Assembly: GCA_000719695.1 (NCBI GenBank)
Contig: JOHN01000030.1
Location: forward strand, 41,266-105,265
From: Streptomyces sp. NRRL F-6131
Lineage (GTDB): Bacteria > Actinomycetota > Actinomycetes > Streptomycetales > Streptomycetaceae
Direction of reading: 5' to 3'
Length of the DNA: 64,000 bases
The notes beneath the pieces are model-generated. The model ran no database searches. It had not been told where the DNA came from and saw only the letters and a program-made list of their open reading frames with translations. A program made the position numbers and the translations under genes. Positions 48,263 to 58,462 of the stretch are shown here, piece by piece (position 1 is the stretch's first letter; every line of letters starts with the position of its first letter).

Positions 48263-48772
48263 TCAGACGCTGTCGGGCCCGTCCGTCGGGGCGGGCTCGG
48301 GCCCGGTGGTGGGGTCGCGGGTGAGCAGGTAGCGGGCGCCGGGGCCGGCGGCGCCCGCGCGGTCGGCGGCGTTGTAGAGCCCGCAGCGGGTGAGCGAGAG
48401 GCAGCCGCAGCCGATGCAGCCGGTGAGCTTGGCCTTGAGCCGCTCCAGTTCGGCGATCTGCTCGTCGATCCGGCTCTGCCAGGACTGGGCGACGCCGTCC
48501 CACTCGGTGCCGCTGGGGGCGCGGTGCTCGGGGAGGCGGTCGAGGGCGACCTTGGCCTCGTCCAGGGAGAGTCCGACCCGCTGGGCGGCCCGGACGAAGG
48601 CGATCCGGCGCAGGGTGCCGCGGGTGTAGCGGCGCTGGTTGCCGGTGGTGCGGGTGGCGTGGATCAGCCCCAGTCGCTCGTAGTAGCGCAGGGCCGAGGT
48701 GGCGAGGCCGCTGCGTTCGGCGAGCTGGCCGATGGTGAGCAGGTCGTGCCGGCTGGGGCGGTTGGCGATCAT
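48263..48772 (-). CDS. soxR: Redox-sensitive transcriptional activator SoxR (second copy)
   Basis: The 169-aa MerR protein has TIGQLAERSGLATSALRYYERLGLI and the Cys cluster C119, C122, C124, C130 (GCIGCGCLSLTRC), identical in number and position to E. coli SoxR, so a [2Fe-2S] sensor is likely. The C-terminal ~40 residues are an Ala/Pro/Gly tail. ATG 48772 is used. It is divergent from the split transketolase genes, with a clear dyad between, so those genes are the predicted regulon. The N-terminal HTH is closer to classical SoxR than that of the protein at 41729-42166. Confidence 0.94.
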   Translation of the reverse strand: MIANRPSRHDLLTIGQLAERSGLATSALRYYERLGLIHATRTTGNQRRYTRGTLRRIAFVRAAQRVGLSLDEAKVALDRLPEHRAPSGTEWDGVAQSWQSRIDEQIAELERLKAKLTGCIGCGCLSLTRCGLYNAADRAGAAGPGARYLLTRDPTTGPEPAPTDGPDSV

Positions 48773-48787
48773 GGGTGACACTGTAGC

Positions 48788-48820
48788 GCTTGACTTGAAC
48801 CCGGCTTCAAGTTGCAGCAT
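48788..48820 (+). promoter_or_regulatory. SoxR-type operator/promoter of the transketolase genes
   Basis: Dyad ACTTGAA (48793-48799) and TTCAAGT (48806-48812) lies between TTGACT (48790-48795) and a possible -10 CAGCAT (48815-48820). The spacer is 19 bp, the over-long spacing typical of MerR-controlled promoters. Confidence 0.75.
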
Positions 48821-48827
48821 CGGGGGC

Positions 48828-49532
48828 ATGACGAACCGCACCCGAACCACCCCTCCCGGTTTCGGCGAACTGCCGGGCCTGATGGCGCTGATGACCGGCG
48901 ACGAGAAGCACGGCCCGGCCGCCACCTCCACGCTGGACGCCCTGTGGGTCCTGTACGACCGGGTGCTGCGGGTCGGCCCGGAGACGGCGGACGCCCAGGA
49001 CCGGGACCGCTTCCTGCTCTCCAAGGGCCACGGCCCGATGGCGTACTACGCGGTGCTGGCGGCCAAGGGATTCCTCGACCCGGAGGTGCTGCCGAGCTTC
49101 GGCGCGTACGACTCGCCGCTCGGCCACCACCCGGACCGGCTGCTGGTCCCCGGGGTGGAGATCAGCTCGGGTTCGCTGGGGCACGGCCTGCCGCTCGCGG
49201 TCGGCACGGCGCTGGGTCTGCGGGCCCAGGGCCTGCACGATCCGGCGGTCTGGGTGCTGCTCGGCGACGCGGAGTTCGACGAGGGCTCCAACCACGAGGC
49301 GGTGGCCTTCGCCGGGGCGTACGGGCTGGACCGGCTGCACGCCCTGGTGATCGACAACTCCTCGGCCACGCACGGCTGGCGGGGCGGTATCGCGGCGCGG
49401 TTCGCCGCCGAGGGCTGGTCGGCGGAGACCGTGGACGGCCGCGACCACGAGGCGCTGTACGCGGCGTACACCGCCGAGCACCCGGACCGGCCGCGGGTCG
49501 TGGTGGCCCGCGTCGAGCCGAAGAACTCCTGA
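48828..49532 (+). CDS. Transketolase, N-terminal (thiamine-diphosphate-binding) subunit
   Basis: The 234-aa protein is the N-terminal half of a split transketolase. It has RFLLSKGHGPMAYYAVLA, the LGHHPD region, SSGSLGHGLPLAVGTALG, and the ThDP motif GDAEFDEGSNHEA (GDG-x~25-N type), with Asn/Asp metal ligands near IDNSSATHGW. It moves two-carbon units between sugar phosphates together with the next gene. ATG 48828 lies just after the SoxR-type operator. The C-terminal subunit gene follows at 49555 on the same strand, so the pair is one operon. Confidence 0.93.
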   Translation: MTNRTRTTPPGFGELPGLMALMTGDEKHGPAATSTLDALWVLYDRVLRVGPETADAQDRDRFLLSKGHGPMAYYAVLAAKGFLDPEVLPSFGAYDSPLGHHPDRLLVPGVEISSGSLGHGLPLAVGTALGLRAQGLHDPAVWVLLGDAEFDEGSNHEAVAFAGAYGLDRLHALVIDNSSATHGWRGGIAARFAAEGWSAETVDGRDHEALYAAYTAEHPDRPRVVVARVEPKNS

Positions 49533-49554
49533 GCCGGAAAGGGCCCGAACACCC

Positions 49555-50448
49555 ATGGACACCATGCGCGACCGTTTCATCGAGATCACCTCCGGCCTGC
49601 TGGACGAGGACCCGCGCCTCGCCGTCGTCCTGGCGGACATCAGCGCCGCGGGCTTCCAGAAGGCCGCCGAGCGGCACCCGGACCGGCTGATCAACGTCGG
49701 CATCCGCGAGCAGCTGCTGATCGGCGCCGCCGCCGGTCTGGCGTTCACCGGGATGCGGCCGATCGCCCACACCTTCGCCAGCTTCCTGGTCGAGCGCCCC
49801 TTCGAGCAGGTCAAGCTGGACCTCGGCCACCAGGGCGTCGGTGCCGTGCTGGTGAGCGCGGCGGGCTCCTACGACTGGCCGGCCGGCGGCCGCACCCACA
49901 TGGCGCCGGGCGACGTCGCGCTGCTGGACACCCTGGCCGACTGGACGGTGCACGTGCCCGGCCACCCCGACGAGGCCGAGCGGCTGCTGCGGCACGCGGT
50001 GGCCGACGGCGACCGCAAGGTCTACGTCCGGCTGTCCGCCCACCAGAACGAGCAGGCGGTGAAGGTCGAGCCGGGCCGGTTCACCGTCGTCCGGCAGGGT
50101 TCCCGGGGCGCCGTGGTGGCGGTCGGGCCGATGCTGGACGCCGTCCTCGCCGCCACCGAGAACCTCGACGTCACCGTGCTCTACGCGGCCACCGTCCGGC
50201 CGTTCGACGGTGCCGCGCTGCGGGCCGCCACCGAGGGGCGGGCGGACGTGGTGCTGGTCGAGCCGTACCTGGCCGGCACCTCCGCCAACGAGGCGCACGA
50301 GGCGCTCGCCGACCGGCCGCACCGGGTGCTGGCCCTCGGGGTGCCGAAGGCCGAGCACCGGCAGTACGGCTCGATCCCCGAGCACCTGGCCGCCTACGGC
50401 CTGGACGCGCACGGGCTGCGCGAGCGGATCGGCAGCTTCCTCTGGTGA
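49555..50448 (+). CDS. Transketolase, C-terminal (pyrimidine-binding) subunit
   Basis: The 297-aa protein is the second half of the split transketolase. The pyrimidine-binding domain has INVGIREQLLIGAAAGLAFTG, whose Glu activates ThDP, HTFASFLVERPFEQVKLDL and GVGAVLVSAAGS; the transketolase C-terminal domain follows from about residue 175. ATG 49555 is 22 bases after the upstream stop; ATG 49564 is an alternative. Split enzymes occur in many bacteria and may act on sugars other than those of the main pathway. A 7-bp tandem array begins at its last codons. Confidence 0.93.
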   Translation: MDTMRDRFIEITSGLLDEDPRLAVVLADISAAGFQKAAERHPDRLINVGIREQLLIGAAAGLAFTGMRPIAHTFASFLVERPFEQVKLDLGHQGVGAVLVSAAGSYDWPAGGRTHMAPGDVALLDTLADWTVHVPGHPDEAERLLRHAVADGDRKVYVRLSAHQNEQAVKVEPGRFTVVRQGSRGAVVAVGPMLDAVLAATENLDVTVLYAATVRPFDGAALRAATEGRADVVLVEPYLAGTSANEAHEALADRPHRVLALGVPKAEHRQYGSIPEHLAAYGLDAHGLRERIGSFLW

Positions 50449-50513
50449 GCGGTGGACGGTGAACGGCGACCGGTGACCGGCGAACAGTGACCGGCGACCG
50501 GTGACCGGCGACC
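50444..50513 (+). repeat. 7-bp tandem repeat, consensus GGYGACC (10 units)
   Basis: Ten 7-bp units alternate between GGTGACC- and GGCGACC-like forms, with a few substitutions. The array starts at the last codon and stop of the transketolase C-subunit and fills most of the gap to treZ. Confidence 0.88.
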
Positions 50514-50540
50514 GCCGGTGATCGGCCGGGAGGCCGCCGC

Positions 50541-52259
50541 TCAGCGGCGGACGACCGCCACCGAGTCCGGGTCCAGGGTCAGCCGGTCCCCGGCGGCGCG
50601 GTGCCCGCCGAACGCGGCCACCACCTCGCCGGCCGCCGGCACCGAGGCCGCCGCCGCACCGAGGTTGACCGCCACCCGGTAGCGCCCCCGGTGCACCACC
50701 AGCCAGCCGGCATCCTCGTCGGTCTCCACCCGGACGGCCGCCAGGTCGGGGTCGGACAGCTCCGGGTGCTCGCGGCGCAGCCGGATCAACCGCCGCGTCC
50801 AGTCGAGCAGTTCGCTGTGCGGTGCGCGCCGTGGTTCGGTCCAGTCGAGCACCGAGCGCAGCAGGGTGGCCGGCTCCTGCGGGTCCGGCACGGCGTCCGC
50901 CGCCCAGCCGTGCTCGGTGAACTCCCGCCGCCGGCCCCGGCGGACGGCCTCGGCGAGGTTGGGGTCGGTGTGGTCGGTGAAGTACTGCCAGGGCGTGGCC
51001 GCGCCCCACTCCTCTCCCATGAACAGCATCGGGGTGAACGGCGAGGTCAGCACCAGTGCGGCTCCGCAGGCGAGCCGGCCGGGGGTGAGGCTGGTGGAGA
51101 TCCGGTCGCCCAGCGCCCGGTTGCCGACCTGGTCGTGGGTCTGCAGGTAGCCGAGCAGCCGGTGGCCGTGGGCGGGCGGGAACGGCCGGCCGTGGTGGCG
51201 GCCGCGGAAGGACGACCAGGTGCCGTCGTGGAAGAACCCGCGGGTGAGGGTCCGGGCCAGGGCGGCGAGCGGTGCGACGGCGAAGTCCCCGTAGTAGCCC
51301 TGGGACTCGCCGGTGAGGGCGCAGTGCAGGGCGTGGTGGAAGTCGTCGCTCCACTGGGCGGCGAGCCCCTGCCCGCCGGCCTCGCGGGGCGCGGTGGTGC
51401 GCGGGTCGTTGAGGTCGGACTCGGCGACCAGGAACAGCGGGCGGTTGGTCGCCACCGCCAACCGGTCGACTTCGGTGGCGAGTTCCTCCAGGAAGTGGAC
51501 CGCCCGGTCGTCGGCCAGGGCGTGCACGGCGTCCAGTCGCAGGCCGTCGATCCGGTAGTCGCGCAGCCAGGCGAGCGCGCTGCCGATCAGGTAGGCGCGC
51601 ACCTCGTCCGAACCGGGCGCGTCCAGGTTGACCGCCGAGCCCCACGGGGTGTGGTGCCGGTCGGTGAAGTAGGGGCCGAACAGCGGCAGGTAGTTGCCGG
51701 CCGGGCCGAGGTGGTTGTGCACCACGTCGAGGACCACGCCGAGGCCCTTGCGGTGCGCGGCGTCGACGAAGCGCTTGAGGCCCTCCGGGCCGCCGTAGGC
51801 CTCGTGCACGGCCCAGAGCGAGACGCCGTCGTAGCCCCAGCCGTGCTTGCCGGGGAACGGGCAGACCGGCATCAACTCGACGAAGTCGACGCCCAGTTCG
51901 ACCAGGTGGTCGAGCCGGTCGGCCGCCGCGTCGAAGGTGCCGGCGGTGGTGAAGGTGCCGATGTGCAGCTCGTACAGCACGGCCCCGGGCAGCGGCCGGC
52001 CGCGCCAGCCGGTGGGCGACCAGGGGAACGCGGCGTGGTCGACGGCCCGGCTGGGGCCGTCGGGGCCGTGCGGCTGCCGGGGCGAGCGGGGGTCGGGCAG
52101 CGGGCGGCCGCCGTCCAGGACGAAGGCGTAGTCCCCAGCGGGTGCCTCGCCCTGCCACCAGCCGGCGCGGACGGTGTCCCGGGCCAGCGGGTGGTGCGCG
52201 CCGTCGACCGCCACCTCGACCCGCTCGGCCGCGTACGGGGCCCAGACCTCGTACCTCAT
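50541..52259 (-). CDS. treZ: Malto-oligosyltrehalose trehalohydrolase
   Basis: The 572-aa GH13 enzyme releases trehalose from the malto-oligosyl trehalose made by TreY. An N-terminal beta domain (~1-85) precedes the barrel. Catalytic motifs are GLRLDAVHAL (nucleophile Asp), FLVAESDLND (acid Glu) and LQTHDQVGNRALG (His-Asp). TreZ-specific features include ELHIGTFTTAGTFDAA, FPGKHGWGYDGVSL and TPMLFMGEEWGA. The ATG at 52259 overlaps the treY stop by four bases, so treY-treZ are translationally coupled. Length is normal for the family. Confidence 0.96.
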   Translation of the reverse strand: MRYEVWAPYAAERVEVAVDGAHHPLARDTVRAGWWQGEAPAGDYAFVLDGGRPLPDPRSPRQPHGPDGPSRAVDHAAFPWSPTGWRGRPLPGAVLYELHIGTFTTAGTFDAAADRLDHLVELGVDFVELMPVCPFPGKHGWGYDGVSLWAVHEAYGGPEGLKRFVDAAHRKGLGVVLDVVHNHLGPAGNYLPLFGPYFTDRHHTPWGSAVNLDAPGSDEVRAYLIGSALAWLRDYRIDGLRLDAVHALADDRAVHFLEELATEVDRLAVATNRPLFLVAESDLNDPRTTAPREAGGQGLAAQWSDDFHHALHCALTGESQGYYGDFAVAPLAALARTLTRGFFHDGTWSSFRGRHHGRPFPPAHGHRLLGYLQTHDQVGNRALGDRISTSLTPGRLACGAALVLTSPFTPMLFMGEEWGAATPWQYFTDHTDPNLAEAVRRGRRREFTEHGWAADAVPDPQEPATLLRSVLDWTEPRRAPHSELLDWTRRLIRLRREHPELSDPDLAAVRVETDEDAGWLVVHRGRYRVAVNLGAAAASVPAAGEVVAAFGGHRAAGDRLTLDPDSVAVVRR

Positions 52260-54691
52260 GGCGTGCCCCTTCGGGTCAGCAGGACCACCGGTCGGTCGTC
52301 GGCCAGCAGGTCGGCCACCTCGACCGGGCCGGACGGGAAGTGGCGCTCCGTCAGTTCGTCGGTCCAGTCGCCGCCGTCCGGCAGGTGCAGTGCGGTGTCG
52401 CGCCAGCCGCCCGCCCGGGCGAGCCGGTACGGCAGCCGGGTGACGGCGGTGAGGACGTCCGGCCCGCGGCCGAAGGCGAGCAGGTGGTCGGCGGCCGGTC
52501 CGGTGGCGGCCAGCGGGCGGTGGGCGCCCAGCACGCGGGTCCGGCGCAGGTGCAGGGCGGTCGTGGTGAGGTGCAGCTTCTCCCGGGCGAGGTCCCCGGC
52601 GCGGGCCGTCGGCGAGTCGGTGAGCCGCACGGCCAGCGCCCCGAGGTCGACGGCGCGCCGGTTGTCCGGGTCGACGAGGGTGTACAGCGGCTCCTCGCTG
52701 CCCTGGTAGAGGTCCGGCACCCCGGGCACGGTGAGGTGCAGCAGGGCGGCGGAGAGCGTGTTGGAGCGCGCGTACGGGGCGAGCCCGGCCACGTACCCCT
52801 CGATCCGGGGCAGCAGGCCGGGGTTGCCGAACACGGCGTGGACGCGGTCGGCGAGGCCGCGTTCGAAGCGGACGTCCTGGGTCGTCCAGGAGGTGCGGAG
52901 CTTGGCCTCGCGGGCCGCCTTGAGCACGGCGGTGACCAGCCGTTCCGGGGTGAGCGGCCAGGCGGCGACCAGGGTCTGCCAGAGCAGCCAGTCGCTGTCC
53001 GGGTCGTGGCCGGAGCCCGGTCCGCGCCCGGCCGCCGTGGACCAGGCGGCGGCCTCGGCGGCCCACGCGGCGGGCTGCTCGGCCAGGACGGCGAGGCGGG
53101 CGCGGGCGTCGGCGCTGCGCTTGGTGTCATGGGTGGAGAGCACCGTCATGGTGTGCGGCCAGTGGCGTTCGACGTAGTGGCACCAGGCGTGGAAGTCCTC
53201 CGGCCGGACCCCGGGCCGGGCGGGCTCGCCGCCGACCTCGTTGAGGCTCAGCAGGGCGTTCCACCGGTAGAAGGCGGTGTCCTCGACGCCCTTGGCGGCG
53301 ACCGCGGCGGCGGTCTGCGCGAACCGGACGGCGAACTCGTCCTGTTCGGCGCCGCGCCCGAGCGCGCCCGCGGCGAGGTCGGCGACGAACCGGTCGGTGG
53401 CGTCGGTCGGCTCCCCGTCGGCGGCGGACGCGGCCGCCAGCTGGGCGGCGGAGGCGGCCGGCAGCGGCTCCCCGGGCCGGACGTAGGGGCGGTACGCGGG
53501 GTAGCCGGTCAGCAGCCGGCGCAGCGCGGCGCGCAGCCGCTCCGGCGGGTGGTCGGCGTGCGCCGGGTCGACGGCCCCGAGCCGGACGGCCAGCCGGACC
53601 AGCCGCTCCACCTCGGCGGACAGCTCGCCCTCGGGTCCGGTCATGTCGGCGCGGCCCTGCCGGGCGGCGGCCAGCGCCGGGTGCGGGTCGGCGCACGGTT
53701 CGCCGCCGGGCGGGGCGGCGGGGGAGTCGTCGGCCAGGAACGCCTCGTACGCGCCGGCCAGCCGGCAGGCGCCCGCGTGGTCGGTGAGCACGCCGTCGAT
53801 CCGGCGCAGCGCGTCGTACCCGGTGGTCCCGGCGCACGGCCAGTCGGCGGGCAGCCGCTCCTCACCGGTGAGGATCTTCTCGACCACCGTGTAGGCCCCG
53901 CCGGTCGCGGCGGCGAGCCGTTCCAGGTAGCCGCGCGGGTCGGCGAGCCCGTCCGGGTGGTCGATCCGGAAGCCGTCCAGCACGCCCTCGCGGTGCAACC
54001 GCAGCAGGACGCCGTGGGTGGCCTCGAACACCTCCGGCTCCTCGACCCGGACGGCGATCAGCTCGTTGACGGTGAAGAACCGCCGGTAGTTCAGCTCGGT
54101 GCGGGCCAGCCGCCACCAGGCCAGCCTGTACCACTGCCGGGCGAGCAGCTCGGGCAGCGGCAGCTCCTCGGTGCCGGGGCGCAGCGGCAGCGCGTGGTCG
54201 TGGTAGCGGAGCGTGTCGCCGTCCACGGCCAGTTGGTCGAGGACGGCGCCGAGCCGGTCGCCGAGCAGCGGCAGCAGCACCCGGCCGCGTCCGGGGGCGT
54301 CCACCGGGCCGGGCTGGGCGGTCCAGTCGATGTCGAACCAGCGCGCGTACGGCGAGTCGGGGCCGTCCCGCAGGACCTCCCGGAGCGGCCGGTTGAGGTG
54401 CTCGGGGACGGGCACCGCCATGTGGTTGGGCACCACGTCGGCGATCAGCCGCAGGTGGTGCCGGTGCGCCTCGGCGGCCAGCGCGCGCAGCGCCTCCTCA
54501 CCGCCGAGCTGTTCGGCGATCCGGCCGTGGTCGACGGTGTCGTAGCCGTGGGTGGAGCCGGGGACGGCCGCCAGCAGCGGGGAGAGGTGCAGGTGGGAGA
54601 CGCCGAGCGCGGCCAGGTAGGGGACGGCGGCGGTGGCGTCGCGCAGGGTGAAGCCGGGCTGGAGCTGGAGCCGGTAGGTGGCGGTCGGCAC
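52256..54691 (-). CDS. treY: Malto-oligosyltrehalose synthase
   Basis: From GTG 54691 the protein has ~811 aa, the normal TreY length. It is a GH13 enzyme that converts the reducing end of glucans to a trehalosyl unit. Motifs are VPTATYRLQLQPGFTLRDA at the start, DVVPNHMA, GFRIDHPDGL (nucleophile), TVVEKILTGEE (acid) and LSTHDTKRSADARAR. The C-terminal EPLYTLVDPDNRR block is typical. The same frame stays open upstream to ATG 55396 (1046 codons with no stop), giving an unrelated N-terminal extension across a duplicated and G-rich stretch; see the next entry. The stop overlaps the treZ start by four bases. Confidence 0.93.
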   Translation of the reverse strand: MPTATYRLQLQPGFTLRDATAAVPYLAALGVSHLHLSPLLAAVPGSTHGYDTVDHGRIAEQLGGEEALRALAAEAHRHHLRLIADVVPNHMAVPVPEHLNRPLREVLRDGPDSPYARWFDIDWTAQPGPVDAPGRGRVLLPLLGDRLGAVLDQLAVDGDTLRYHDHALPLRPGTEELPLPELLARQWYRLAWWRLARTELNYRRFFTVNELIAVRVEEPEVFEATHGVLLRLHREGVLDGFRIDHPDGLADPRGYLERLAAATGGAYTVVEKILTGEERLPADWPCAGTTGYDALRRIDGVLTDHAGACRLAGAYEAFLADDSPAAPPGGEPCADPHPALAAARQGRADMTGPEGELSAEVERLVRLAVRLGAVDPAHADHPPERLRAALRRLLTGYPAYRPYVRPGEPLPAASAAQLAAASAADGEPTDATDRFVADLAAGALGRGAEQDEFAVRFAQTAAAVAAKGVEDTAFYRWNALLSLNEVGGEPARPGVRPEDFHAWCHYVERHWPHTMTVLSTHDTKRSADARARLAVLAEQPAAWAAEAAAWSTAAGRGPGSGHDPDSDWLLWQTLVAAWPLTPERLVTAVLKAAREAKLRTSWTTQDVRFERGLADRVHAVFGNPGLLPRIEGYVAGLAPYARSNTLSAALLHLTVPGVPDLYQGSEEPLYTLVDPDNRRAVDLGALAVRLTDSPTARAGDLAREKLHLTTTALHLRRTRVLGAHRPLAATGPAADHLLAFGRGPDVLTAVTRLPYRLARAGGWRDTALHLPDGGDWTDELTERHFPSGPVEVADLLADDRPVVLLTRRGTP
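54560..54593 (+). repeat. 34-bp direct repeat, copy A (inside treY)
   Basis: This perfect 34-bp repeat (copy B at 54771-54804) encodes part of SHLHLSPLLAAVPG of TreY on the minus strand. Confidence 0.9.
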
Positions 54692-55396
54692 GGCGGCCGG
54701 TCCGGCGGTGCGTGCGGCGGGTGGTGCGGCGGCGGTGGGGGTGGGGGGGGGTTGGGCGGGGGGGGGGCCGGGGGACGGCCGCCAGCAGCGGGGAGAGGTG
54801 CAGGCGAAGGTGCTGTTGAACATCGTCGGGGTCGGCTCCGGGAGCGGCGGCCGGCCCGGTTCGTCCCAGGTCAGCCGCGCCTCGGGAGTGGTCAGCGCGG
54901 GACTCTCCCGCGGCGAGCCGTCCGGGTGGCGGCCGCCGTCCCGCTCGTACGCCAGCGCGGCGGCGACCGAACCGCGCGGGTGCGGCAGCCGGGGGTCGAC
55001 GTACCTGGCGGTGCCCCAGTCGGCGATCCCGGCCGCGTCGATCCGGCGCAGCAGCTCCGGGACGTCCAGCGCGGTGGCGAAGTAGGCGGTCGCGGCCAGC
55101 TGGCAGACCAGCTCCAGCCGGCGGCCCGGGTCGAGCCCGAGCCCGGGGGCGAGCCGGCGGTCGTCGATCTGGGTGACGACGTGGACCACGCCGTCGACCG
55201 CGCCGAGCCGCCCGATCAGGCCCTCGACGACGGCGCGTTCGGCGGCCCGGGCGGCCTCCGCCTCCGGGGTGCGGGTGCGCGCCAGCAGCCGCCGGTACGG
55301 GGGCGGGCGGCGGATCGTCGCGTCCGCGACCCGGCCGGGGACGGAGAGCAGCGTGCCGAGCAGGAACTCCGTCGTACTCGGCCGATCGCCCACCAT
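54692..55396 (-). CDS. Unrecognised ~200-aa region reading in frame into treY
   Basis: From ATG 55396 (MVGDRPSTTEFLLG) the frame encodes ~190 residues of plausible protein: VPGRVADATIRRPPPYRRLLARTRTP, AVDGVVHVVTQIDDRRLAPGLGLD and LELVCQLAATAYFATALDVPELLRRIDAAG (each under 30 residues apart). It then loses protein character after MFNSTFA, where copy B of the 34-bp repeat begins, and continues through Pro/Ala-rich codons made by long G runs into TreY without a stop. It is probably a separate gene that has lost its end, or an assembly error. I do not recognise the family. Treat the boundary at 54692 as arbitrary. Confidence 0.55.
54771..54804 (+). repeat. 34-bp direct repeat, copy B (upstream of treY)
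   Basis: This is identical to 54560-54593 and starts 211 bp later. It sits in a different reading frame and directly beside runs of 8 and 10 G residues (54733-54767 region). Confidence 0.9.
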
Positions 55397-55489
55397 GTCC
55401 GCCGCCCCTCGGTCCGGTCCCCCGGGGGAGGTCCGGGCCTCCCCGGGGACCACGGTGACCCGGGGGACGGCCGGTGCGCAAGGTCGGTC

Positions 55490-55670
55490 GGCGCACCGGT
55501 GGCCCGTGGACTCCGCACCGGTGGTCCTACCGGACGTCCGCACCGGTGGTCCTACCGGACGTCCGCACCGGTGGTCCTACCGGACGTCCGCACCGGTGGC
55601 CCAACTGGACCTCCGCACCGGTGGCCCAACCGGACGTCCGCACCGGTGGCCGAGGGCGCTCCGCACCGGC
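55490..55670 (+). repeat. 25-bp tandem repeat array
   Basis: Units start at 55513, 55538, 55563, 55588, 55613 and 55638, exactly 25 bp apart, with partial units at both ends (CGCACCGGTGG at 55492, and 55661). The core is CCGCACCGGTGG followed by TCCTACCGGACGT or a CCCAACCGGACGT variant. It lies between the start of the treY-linked frame and the glgX stop. Confidence 0.93.
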
Positions 55671-55684
55671 GCCCGGACGCCGCC

Positions 55685-57832
<2,148 letters not shown>

Positions 57833-58462
57833 GGTTCCTCGACTTCCTTGCGTAGGAGGAGAACTGGCGGACAGTCCGATGGTCGGGCCCGGACCTCGGT
57901 TGCACTCTCTTCCCGGCCGGGCGGGCGGGCATGCGCCACCCGGGCACCGTGACGTACGGCACACGGGCGGCACAGTCCGCATACTCCCCGACGCTCCCCC
58001 CGAGGGCGGGGCCATTTGTGCCGTATTCGCCCGAACGGGTGTCCGCGCGTCCCGTCCCGGCCCGGTGCGGGCGGGCGCGCGGCCCCTCCCGGGGAGTCGC
58101 CGCCGGTTCGTCGCGGAGCCCGCTGCCGTCGGCCCCGGAGCCGTCGCCGGTTCCTCGCCGAGTCGCCGCCGCCGGGTTCCTCCCGGCGCCGTCGCGGGGC
58201 TTCCGTGCCGAGCGGGGCGGGTGAGACGGTTGGGGCGCACCGGCGGCAGGCCGTCGCCGTCCTCCAACCGGCTGCGGCCGGTTCGCGGCGGGCAGTACCC
58301 TTGATCGTCCGGCCGTCGGGGGCCCGTGGCGGTCCATCAGGCGAACCTGCGGCGAACCGACGGTGCGTCGGCGGTACGCCGTGCGGCCGACCGGTCGGAC
58401 GGCAGTCAGACAGCTCCGAGCGGCCCCGGCCGGCTCCCGACAGGAACCAGGTGAGGTGGCGC
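57833..58462. other. Divergent intergenic region between glgX and the HEPN gene (no gene seen)
   Basis: These 630 bases are very GC-rich, and all open frames in them look random. They must hold both promoters. A short GCCCC/GGGGC-type hairpin around 57996-58012 is the only structure seen. Confidence 0.55.

Noticed and set aside
55490..55670. 25-bp repeats considered as a CRISPR array
   Set aside because: The units abut directly with no unique spacers, and no cas gene is near.
57931..58462. Plus-strand frames upstream of the HEPN gene, some in frame with it
   Set aside because: Low-complexity Arg/Pro/Gly composition; the HEPN start at 58463 has its own ribosome site.
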